DNA of 23,719 nt from Paramecium octaurelia (taxonomy: Eukaryota > Ciliophora > Oligohymenophorea > Peniculida > Parameciidae), in the NCBI GenBank assembly GCA_905182995.1, contig CAJJDP010000239.1, forward strand, positions 1 to 23,719, in the 5' to 3' direction. The translations under genes and the position numbers were made by a program. Shown here in pieces: positions 1-10,489 of the stretch. How positions within the stretch are numbered: the first letter of the stretch is position 1; every line of letters starts with the position of its first letter. The notes beneath the pieces were generated by a model. The model saw only the letters and a list, made by a program, of their open reading frames with translations. It did no database searches and had not been told where the DNA came from.

Positions 1-626
1 CAATCCAATTAATGATTAACTGTTCAGCACCAAATTATTATTATTATTCTCTAAAATTACATCATTTTATTCCTCCTAGACTAAATCACTATGCTAGAAG
101 TGATAAATTTACACTCTTAATATTTATCCATCTTCTGTTTACTATTATCTCCCCATTTTCATAAGTAGAGTAAAATTTCAACTTAAATAATTTGTTAGAA
201 TTGAAATGCATATAGAGCCATAATGCTCTTACGTCCCTTTTATTGATTGTAAAATATCTTACTTTTGAATACTATTAAACTATTAGAAGTCATTTCTTAT
301 TTATTCGAAAACCTATTTAATTAATACAAATCTTGATTTTTGGAGATACAAGCAACTCAAGGTTTTTAAAAATCCAAATTATTTTGAATAATAAAATTAA
401 GTTTTTCCTTCAATTTCTGTTAATTTGAAATTGTCAAAATTGAAAAAGGGTGCCGGCCCATGGTCTTAAAATATTAGAGTTATTGTCTTATATTTACAGA
501 ACCAAATGTCAGGGATTTCAACATGAAATATTGGCTACTGAAGAATAACCTAAAATCTAATAAGATATAAAACCATATCAAGTTTTCATTGATTAGCCTC
601 AAAAAATGAATGAAAATCAATGCCAA
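1..626. other. A+T-rich stretch, no gene definable
   Basis: I see no convincing reading frame here with TGA as sole stop. A GC-rich speck (gtgccggccca, about 450-460) stands out but has no context. The segment 480-626 could be the far 5' part of the decayed gene that follows, since fragments in it read plausibly, but nothing ties them to it. Confidence 0.4.
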
Positions 627-2940
627 TATACAAGTAAAAAATAGTTATCATTACCTAAAGGTGAACCTGAAACTATTAAATTTGAAAATGAATTAAGCAA
701 TCACTTTGGATTCTTGACAGCCCCTAAGTAGTGCTGCCTGATGTTAATAAAATGCCTTTACACATTCTTTTCAAGAATCCAGTTTAGGAGATACCAATTA
801 TTACGACTCTTAGAAGCAACGATAAAACAGATGTACGAAGGTACAAGTTTTTAGTGACTGCCTTGCCAAGAGAGCATAGTTCAAGACATTCCATTTTCAA
901 ATCCAAATGATAAAGCTTGGACTTTCAAGTTCCTATTAAATTAAGAATGAACTTGCTTTTCATAGTTGAATGTGTTAATCGCATAAAATGATCATGACAT
1001 AGTTCAATATTTATTGGAGGGTAAAAAAGATTATGTTTTGAAGAAGAAAACTATGATTGACATCAAATTACAATTTACACCAAAATTGATGTCTAAGGTA
1101 GAGGCTCATCTACATATTATAAATGTAAATAAAAATAATATCTATGATTACACAATAGTAGGAATAAGAGAAGAACCTTTAGCCTAGTCAAATATTGTAC
1201 TCTAATGCAATGCTAGATGAAAAACAAAAACAGAAATCATGTTGAACAATTATTCTTAAAAATGAAATGAAATACAAAGTAGGAACTGATTTGATCAATG
1301 CAAGGAGATTAAATGCTCCTCAAAGAAAATATCTTGATGAATTATCAGTTAAGCCAAAGCTAAGTGGATAATACTATGGATCTATTACATTTTAAGAGGA
1401 AAATGGTGAATATATTTGATATACTGTTGTATTAGATACTGATCCTCCCATTTCTGAAAGAAAGTAAAAATTTCAACTCAAGTGAGAAAACCAGATATTT
1501 TTGAAATAGAGCTCAGCAATCCTATGCCATTTGAACAGGCAACCTTTGAGGGGAGAATTGAAGGTGACAACTTACATGGCAGCAAGACTTCACTATTTTA
1601 GCTTAAATGTGTTCGATATATGAGCTCTATTATTTACCACTTTTGCCAGAAAAGAAAAAAAGAGTTATTGGTGTTATTCATGCAAAATTGGGGGAGATGT
1701 GGTATAATTCGAGTTTAATATCCGAAAAGACAGAATATCAAAATCCCTCTTCTTAAGACGATTTAGGGCAAATTCGAAGAATGTGAAATTCAATTAGAAA
1801 ATCCTATCGATAAAGAAGTTAATGTGCAAATTCAAATTAGTAATCCTGCTAATTTTGATGTGTTACCTGCTGATATAGTCTTGAAACCTTATTGTGATAC
1901 AAGTCTGTACATAAAATTTACTCCAAACAGTCTTGACTAAATTAAAAATGCGGAAATAAGATTCATCACAGAGAAAATCGAAAATTGGGAATTTTTGGTT
2001 TATGGAGTTGGAATACCTCCAAATGCATTCCCAGAATTTTTAAGGATTTTTTAGATGAAATCCATTTAAAGAATCCATTCAGAGATACAATCTATGTGCA
2101 AATTATGATTGAATCAGATGATTTTGCCTACTCTTAGAAGTATCAGATCTTATAAGTGTGAGTTGCTCGTTGCCATGAGTAAATAGATTAAATGGAGATA
2201 ACCTATTACTGGACACACTGAATCGTTTGCAACTGGAAAATTTATGTAATTTAAAACTAAATGCAGAATCTCATTCTTATAAGAATTTAAGTTTTCATTG
2301 CCTGGTGTTTTATAGATTTGTTATCCAAAAGAGATATTGGATGTGTTTAGATATCCTCCATGAGTCTGGATGCTACCGAACCTGACGTAGATGATCTTAT
2401 CATTAGCATTAGTCACTAGTGTTTCATTTAGAATAACTAATTATATTAAGCATCAAGCTACTTTCTGAGCATACTTCACTCCATTATCTGATTAAGAATT
2501 TTTAGTTCCTCCAAATTATGGAGAATTTAACCGTATTGAGAAGACACTTAATTCATCATTACTTTTACACCTCATGAGTATGGATAAATTAGATCTGGTA
2601 AATTGATTATTGAGACTTAAGACATGTATTGATCTATCAAAGTCAGAGGTACCTTACCAAAGTATGAATCTCCATTTGCCAAACCGAAAGTCAACGCTAA
2701 ACTAATTTTAAATATTAGCAGCTATTTAAAACCAAAGAAGTTCTTAATAACTAATATCAAATAAGCATTTTTAGTTATTATTTTAAGCACAACCATTAAC
2801 CACCAAGCATGCATATAACAATCTAACGCAATTACAAATTAAACTTCAGGAGAAGAACTTTTGGAGCTACCCTTACTAGAGTTACCATATCTGTTCAATT
2901 AATCAAAACATAGAAATTGGAATGATTTAATTATTCTCAT
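627..2940 (+). pseudogene. Decayed CFAP47-like ciliary protein gene
   Basis: Read with TAA/TAG as Gln, coding fragments follow one another in the right order but in shifting frames. They resemble the large ciliary protein CFAP47, a central-apparatus component built of Ig-like (ASH/MSP-type) domains. Recognisable pieces: VQDIPFSNPNDKAWTFK (from about 880), FTPKLMSKVEAHLHIINVN (from about 1073), GSITFQEENGEYI then TGA then YTVVLDTDPP (about 1380-1450), FEIELSNPMPFEQATFEG (about 1499), VIGVIHAKLGEMWYN (about 1660), FEECEIQLENPIDKEVNVQI (about 1770), and IITFTPHEYGQIRSGKLIIE (about 2555) followed by IKVRGTLPKYESP. Frameshifts lie near 875-880, 1465, 1650-1750 and 2035. In-frame TGAs lie at 1417-1419 and 2630-2632 where Trp would be expected, plus others. 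It is clearly a pseudogene. The family assignment rests on remembered motif order, not a search. Both true ends are unclear. Confidence 0.6.
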
Positions 2941-5341
2941 CATATTTTTAATTTATTTTAGTAAATGTTTTGATATCTTAACAATCCTTGTATGTTAAGT
3001 GGATTTCATTGCTTATAAAAACCTAGATTAAATTTCATCAAAAAGAATCAAAACAAAACTAAGAGATTTTATAAAAATAGATTTAAAGTGAACTTGCTTT
3101 AATCTAAAGGAATTATCTATTTTATTCCAATCTTTGGAGGCAATAATTTCATAAGCATTATAAAGCGAGGTTATTAATTGTCAATTTATTAAAAAAAATT
3201 AAGTAGTTCTTTAAAATATCAGAAAATTCTATTACTTTTAAGATGTATTTATATAAAGAAGTAGGTTTATTATTTATTAAATTAAATGGAATTCGTTTGA
3301 TATTGTCACAATATTAAAAAAAAAGGTTATTTTGCTAAAAATTTGAATAAGCTTAGAGAGCACTTAACTCAACAATTAAGCTGTTTGCTATTTCGGAGGT
3401 TGAATTTTGCCATCTGTTCATATTCTTGCGCTTTATAGTTGATCTACTTATGATGATGCAATTTTTATCTAATCGATGAACCAGATGCAAAATTATTTTA
3501 CTGCAACTAACCATTTACTGTTTGCTCCAAATATTTTTACCTGTGCTCCAACATAGAAAATTATTGATGGACATGCCAATAATCAAAAAATTATTTTTGA
3601 AATGCTTTAATAATTGTAAATATATGGCTTTCTTTAATTTCAGATTGGCAGGCTCAAACAGCATGAAAAGCTCTGCATCTGATATTGACTAAAAGTAAGT
3701 TAGTGGATATTATTGTAAATCAAATATGTAAATTATTAAATATGAATCGACTTCTACCTCCTAAATTGTATCACATCATATATATATAGACACAATATAT
3801 ATCATTAAGCAAGTAGCATAAGAATGAGACAATTAGAATTGTGATTATACTCGTGAAATTTATCTAAAAATATTTCCAAAAAGGTATCTCTAAATCATGA
3901 TATGAACAATAGACACAAATTTATTAGGAAGGAAGCATATAACAAAGAACTGTTTTGCAATTACACATAATGAAACTATTTGTAGGGTAAGTGCAATAAA
4001 AGATTACTAAATGTACATCTATAATTTCTAATGCTTAAATATTCTTTAGTAAATTGGAAAATCTTCAATTTTTTTCCAGCATAAGCACCATTAAATTATG
4101 TAAAAGTGAAAAGCGTTTCTATATAATTGTCACAAAAAAATTTGTATTTCTTTTAGGTAATAAGGCTGAAAAGATTCAAGTATTTTCAGATGCTGAGTCA
4201 GTATCAGACACAATTTGTATGACATAATCTAGAATAAAACTAATGAATATTCATTACCTGTAAAAAAAATGAAAGATTTTTAGTAAACAGTTTTAAATTA
4301 TTTTAGCTTGATTAAGAAAATATTGAGACTTCTTTTTTATATATGCTGTAATGTGAGTGATGGAAAAGAGGACTAAAATCTTTCTATTTTAAATCTTAAA
4401 TTTAGGATCATATATTTTCTTCGGATGAGGGAAAACTCTCTATTTATTTTCTATCAATTGAGACTTTTAGTTTTCAGTTAGCTATCTTTGAATTGTTTAA
4501 ATTAGGTTTAAGAAATATTTGAAACAGAATTTTAATATAAACTATACAAAGAGGGAGCAGAACTATTAAGGTCAGACAACTGAAATCTGGATCTGTTAAT
4601 TAAATGTGATTTCATGCTATTGGCAATAATAATATTAGTTTGGAAGTAAGTATATGAATTAGTGATTAAATCCTTTCAAGATGTCTGTAATCTTAACTTT
4701 TTTTAGGTAAAATAATTTTCTTAGGTTTATTGCATAATACTATTAATTTTCGAAAGGAGGAAGATTATTAGTATATATTGAGATTTAAAGCTAAACAATA
4801 TAATTTGGAGGTGAATATTAATTATATTTAATTATAAATTATTTTTCATAAGTCAACCTTTAATCTATTTACTTATTTATTAAACAAAACATTATTAAAA
4901 AAAAGTATGTAAATTATTTAACTAAGCCCATATAATTAAGAAATTGATTCATTTGTAAGAAATTTTTTGTAAAGAAGTTAACTGATATGAGATTTTCTCC
5001 TTAGTCAATAGTTATGCTGGATTTTGAAATCAGGGATTTCGCCTTAAGTCTGTCTTAAATTAGCTAACAATAAAGCTTTTGATGGAAAGATGACCAGATT
5101 ACTATAAATTAAATATTGAGTATGTTAGAATTCAAGATCTTAATTTGTCCTTTTATTTAAAAAATTAAGATAAATAAATAAGAATTAGTAATTGATATTG
5201 AATTTGGTATTGATTAAATCAAGTTGACAATTTATTAATTGACCTATTGTTGAAGTAAACCAAAAAAGTTTTAATAAGATATCTTTTACAAATTTCTTAA
5301 ACCCAACAATTTGATTAAGCTTTTCTATATTGATTTAGTGA
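2941..5341. other. No definable gene; scattered coding-like islands
   Basis: This is long A+T-rich DNA with poly-A/T runs. Short islands read like protein but do not connect. About 3360-3670 (+) gives CYFGG and then DDAIFIQSMNQMQNYFTATN, with TGAs in frame. About 4160-4270 (+) gives KAEKIQVFSDAESVSDTIC. About 4763-4813 (+) gives EDYQYILRFKAKQYNLEV. They may be remnants of one or more lost genes. I cannot assign a family, and none has a start and stop in one frame. Confidence 0.35.
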
Positions 5342-6253
5342 GTAAAAGATTTGGGCTAAGTTGTTTAACATGAACTGCATTTAATCTTGAATAAATTGAT
5401 GACAGAAATGCCTGATAACTAATTGTCCACCTTCATCAAATCCCAATAAGCCTTAGGGCACTCTAGTATAAAATGTATAGATTTAGAAATGACAGAACAA
5501 TATTAACACATCAATAAGGAGAGTGAGAATTTTATAAGGTATATTTTTACTGGAAATTTGAAAAAGAAAAATTTTAAGTTGTAGCTGATTTTTTTTTTGT
5601 TACTAGCCTTGAAAGTAGATATAAGATTAATAACTTAAGATAGCTTTTAATGCTATTTTGTCTATAAAATACAGTACAAATAGGAAAAAGGTGAAAATAA
5701 AGATTCAAAAATCGCTTTTTTTGGAGACAAATTCTTCATTTAATTATTTTCTAAAAATTAAAAAGTATTGAATTATTTGAAGGCAATATTTATGTTTTTT
5801 TTTAATTTCAAAAAACCATTTAACGATAAATAGATATATAGCGTTTTGTTAAAAAATTCAATAAATAATTTACACTTTAATTATATTTCTCTATTGATAT
5901 TTAAAAGTAATATCGTCAGTAAGATATATTAATAATAATAATACAAATATTGTAAATTGAATTAAAGAACTTTTGTAAAGTGTGAATATTTCCACAATTA
6001 AAACTTAATATATTCAAAAATTACAAGAATGCTAATTCTTATACAAATTAATAATCCTACTAATTTGAGATATTTACGAAAACAACTAACCGTTTCTTGG
6101 GATTAAATCTAAATGGAAATACTAGCAATCCATAGGTACTCCCTTTAAAGTTGCTCAAGCAGTAGAGATGGATTCCTTTAGACAGTAGCTGTGTATGAAA
6201 TTTTTAATCTAACAATCATGTTTGACGATACTCAGAGATTGATGGATAACTGA
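5342..6253 (+). other. Long TGA-free frame, probable relic of an unassigned gene
   Basis: The frame from 5342 to the TGA at 6251-6253 is open for 303 codons with TGA as sole stop; it uses many TAA/TAG codons. Its first 70 codons look like protein: HELHLILNKLMTEMPDNQLS begins near 5369, followed by a helical stretch rich in Glu, Gln and Lys up to about 5540. The middle (about 5550-6050) is low-complexity Asn/Ile/Lys/Phe and looks like noncoding DNA read through. The end overlaps the cysteine-rich relic (SCSSSRDGFLQ, near 6150). I think this is two coding remnants in the same frame with spacer between. The first ATG is at 5408. No family recognised. Confidence 0.3.
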
Positions 6254-9200
6254 AGCTATTTCCATACTTATGTGGTTGTGATGCCTGTTTTCACTCTCTT
6301 GTACTAAAACTAGCCTCTAATCATTAGTAGAAATCAACATTGTAAACTAAATTTCAAGCTTGAGTCTTGAAACTTGTGTTGACATTTTAAATACTTCTAT
6401 GATTTAGCCCTTCATCTATCATAAGAAGTATATCTGAATATTGTGCTTGGACATTACAATGGTTGTCTAAAGCATATAGTTCATTTTTGCTCCATCCCGT
6501 AAGAAATCTCTGTTCATAACTTCAGAGAAGTTATTGCTTTGTTCTCACTATTCTATTTTGATTGAGCATGCAATTGTTCAATATTCTTTATAGAGCTGGT
6601 CAGTCGCCTTGTATAAGATATAATGTCTATGTTGTTGATTTGCTTACATATCTTAGAGCTTAATACATCCAGATTTATGTTGGGAGGGATTCAGTATTCT
6701 GGTTCATTCTTACAGCTATTATCCCATGTACTTTATGCATGGTATTTGAAGCAAGTAGCTTATAACTTTTTCAACTATATTATATTACATTCTTTGCTTA
6801 AAAATGTTCTTTTATTTTATAATGATTGAAAAGTCACATTATTTTAAGAGATTGCCTGTTCAACTTCAAAGATTTTTGCCAAATATTTGCTGAGGTTTAG
6901 GTTATTTTTATTTGATGATTACAATCCAATTTAATTCTTGTTTAGTGTTAATCGCAAATGGTATCAAAGATAATATATTTTTAATAATCATATAACAATA
7001 GATACCAAGCTTAACTATGTAATCAATGTGGTAAAAATGGTTTCTATTTATATTCACGCCATAATTTCCTTTACTATATGTATTAAATGGATACTCATAT
7101 TTTTGAAATAATTTCCCTTTTTATTAGGAACATATACTTATACTATAGCTGTTGTATACCTTGTGTCACTGGATATCATGCTCATAAGGGAAATTGTAAT
7201 ACATCAAGTTTCAATTTCCTATTAATCATAATATTTCCTTAGTAGATGCTATTTATAGACTCTCTAAATTACTACAGAATCCATTTAAAAAATCTAGATT
7301 TTTGCAGGCAGATTCTTTTATTATCATTAAGTGGTTTATCATGTTAAATTTCAATAACTCACTCTTTGATTGTTCACTTTGTGTAGATAGGGCTTACTGT
7401 TTAAATTTAAGCACTTGTTACCGATTTATATCTTACAGCTCTTCTTTTTTGTTCCATTGAAGCAAGTCAGCTGTTCTGGAGAGTCATTAAATATTTTTTT
7501 AAACTAATTTATTACTGATAACTCTTTGTCCTTAGTAGCAATTATCAGGTGATACTTGCCTAAAATTCTGTAAAAAATACCAATACCAGTATAAAAGGTA
7601 CTGATGGCCAATCTTGCAAAAGATCCTGATTTAAATGCAGTAAATTGTCCCTTTAACTGCAGCACTTGACTTGGCGCTGTGAAAACAACTTAGAATTATA
7701 AGCTGGTGAGATGCTGGAGTATATTTATCACATCGTGATTCATCCTGTACAAAAATTACAACCATTATGCTTTGATGATACATTGACTGCTGTATATCCT
7801 AGGCCAATTGTTCAAATTGTTTGTTTGGCTTCAATTTAATGCTTTATCACCTTGCTAATAGTATTAGATGTCATTGAGTTTGTGCGATGCTTCTCTAAGC
7901 TTATTGATTACGGATTCATGGTATGTTTCACCTGCTTGTTCTGAAAGGTCTGATAATTATACTGTATTTGCTTCTGTCAAGGCTGATACAAAATCTTGAC
8001 CTGCATCAATATTTAACTGCGCCTATTATAATATAGTTTAGTTATTCTATGCTCGGCACAAATAATGTGTAAATCTTTAACTCTAACTCAATAGTATTGA
8101 AGAGAGATGACATTTTTATGCTATTGGCCTTCCTATTATCCTCAAGTACTAAAATTTCAATAGGTGCAACTAAGAACAAATTTGTTTTATCCTTCATATT
8201 GAGCAGGTGGAGTAAAGATTATGGCAAGGAGTTTACACTATTAATTTTAATCTTATAAGTTGAAGGGTGAAATCAACATATAATTAAGGCACCCTGAAGT
8301 ACAATACAACAAGTGTCTCCCAAACAATAATAGATGAAGGTTTATCTCTTAATAGAGATGAAACACTTATTAGAAGCATTTATTGTCTAATCGAAATAAA
8401 ACCTAAGAGTAATATTACTGTCTATATTGGTCAATGCAGTCAACATATATTCCAATCTGTATCGCATAAGTAGATGTGTAACAATAGCCTTTTGGTTAGT
8501 GATATATTTTGAGAATGTAAAGAAAACACTCAGTAGAGCATTTACATGACCTAAATAAGCAATTTACTTGATCATTCAATAAGTATGATCTTAAAGCACT
8601 ACATTTTTAGTTTCGACAGTTGGCCCAGTGAAAATAATAAATTAGATTCTAAAAATTGCCTGTTGTCCACCAAACTGAATCCAGTTATAGTTTAACTCAG
8701 GATGATCATCCAATTAAAAATGATGTCTGCATTAATAGAAAGACAATATATAACATTACAAAGTTTGCAAACGCATTGACTTATACATTAAGTGACTGGT
8801 ATTGAAATCATATTTGATTCGTGTTTAAAATATGCATCAGAAGTTTAAAAACGATCTCAGTAAACATGGCTTACATGCAAAGTGTTTTAATTAATAACAG
8901 CTCAAAGAACTGGTGGATGGATTTATCAAACACTAGATAAAATTCAGATACACAAGATTAAGAAATATTAGATGTAACTTAAGTAATTTAAGTATGGGTA
9001 AGCATATTTAGTCGATTAATGAGATGATAAATAGTTGTTTGGAATTAAGGAGAAATAAATGGATTCATTCGGCAGATAAATATGATATGTGCATGGAAAA
9101 CACACTCCTGAATCTAGAAGAATCAGTGGAAGTAGAATTAAATAGAAAAATATACGATTTATAAAGTGAAAATATGATGGTTGTTACAGCCAATAAACAA

Positions 9201-9450
9201 ATCATCATATTCAGTACATTCAGTTGCTTGCTTAGTGATATTACAAAGTTATAAATTAAAGTTAAACTTAGGCAAGCGTAGTAAAAACTAGGGGATGGGA
9301 ATTTTAAGATACCAAAACATTGTGGGTTTGATACAAAGAATAATGACTAATCTAGGTCTAGTGTCAGCTTTGCTAAGTGTATAATAAGTATAATCAGAGC
9401 TTTTATCATAAATATGAAGAAAGAAGCATAAGATAGAATATAATGGAGGA
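6131..9450 (+). pseudogene. Decayed cysteine-rich (furin-like repeat) surface-protein gene
   Basis: Fragments in changing frames show the Cys spacing of ciliate growth-factor-receptor/furin-like repeats: SCSSSRDGFLQ (about 6150), CGCDACFHS (about 6270), LIISRNQHCK (about 6318) and CCIPCVTGYHAHKGNC (about 7147-7200). Another reads NCPFNCST then TGA then LGAV (about 7650-7680); the TGA at 7667-7669 sits where a further Cys of the pattern would fall. In ciliates such repeats lie in large extracellular membrane proteins. From 8060 to 9450 more coding-like pieces occur (for example KNWWMDLSNTRQNSDTQD near 8910) that may be the C-terminal part, but I cannot assign them. No frame stays open for a full domain, so this is a pseudogene. 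Limits are approximate. Confidence 0.45.
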
Positions 9451-10461
9451 TTTACATAAAACTATAAAATTCTTCGCTAGCATTAATTAAATAGGATTAC
9501 TAAAAATTAGTAAAAATAACTAGAAATTAAAATAAAGAAGTGTGGAGATGTGCTAAAACTAGCAAGCAGAGGTTACTAAATTAATCTGACTATTAAACAA
9601 CTAAGTGCAGTTTAAATTCGCTGTTACTACCACCCCCTAATCATTCGAATCAACAATTTCACTAACTGATATAAATAGTAAAATCTTTAGATAATATTTT
9701 TATATTTTTTATTATATAACATTTAGTTGATTTTTGAATTGGCATTTTAATCTATATATAGTTATGTTATGATTTAGTTAGCAATGAAAGCTCATCAAAT
9801 CTTGATCGAAATTCTCACTCAGCTCCTTAAAAAGGCTAAAAACAATCTTTATTCTGAAGCGCGTATCAATATAAAATAAAATTTTATTCGACAAATTAAA
9901 TTTTTATTCTGATAAGGTAATCGATTGTTATCCATTTTGTTAATTCCGATCCCTTTATTTTTTTCAAAAAATAATATTTTAATTAAGATTTATTTATTCA
10001 GTTCAAAAAGCTCAATAGCCAAAAGGATCTGCCAATTAATGCAATAAGACAATGCAATATAATATAAAAATTGTTCAAAAATTAAAAAATGATTAAATTA
10101 GTATAGGTAAGAGTGTATATATAATGATCTCACATTTTCAATTACATATTAATAAACAATAAGTATGACTATAAACCATTTTTCTCCAAAATTCAGCATA
10201 TCAATTGATTTTCAATTTTTTTTTTACCTAAAAGACATTAACTGTAAAGGCAATTTCTTTGCATTCTTAATGAGTGTGGAAAGAAGGAATAAAAATTTGA
10301 GTAGATCAGAAATCTAATACTCAAACGAGAAGTTTTGATTTCTTGCTAAATGATAAATACTCCAAATTGTGTTAAGAAGAATTATCAGATAAAAAAATAT
10401 AAAAAATTTTGAAATATTTCAAAAAATTATGTTATAAATAATTTTTTTACCAATATAATCG
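9451..10461. other. A+T-rich intergenic spacer
   Basis: No coding frame, RNA gene or repeat that I can support. This is the sequence downstream of the TPR gene, which runs toward it from the right, and past the end of the cysteine-rich relic on the left, so it probably holds the TPR gene's 3' untranslated region. Confidence 0.45.
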
Positions 10462-10489
10462 CCAATAAATCATCAATTTTAAATTATAC
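10462..10489 (-). other. Relic of a 24th intron, supplying the stop codon
   Basis: At the exact position where the next intron should lie there is a 28-nt sequence with the normal GTATAATT donor end but TGG in place of the TAG acceptor, and no TPR exon follows. Reading through it gives G-I-I-Q-N and then TGA at 10473-10475. The gene thus seems to end inside a dead intron. Confidence 0.7.

Noticed and set aside
6623..6829. 68-codon standard-code ORF on the + strand
   Set aside because: It lies inside the cysteine-rich relic, has no Cys pattern and would rely on the standard code, which this genome does not use. Probably chance.
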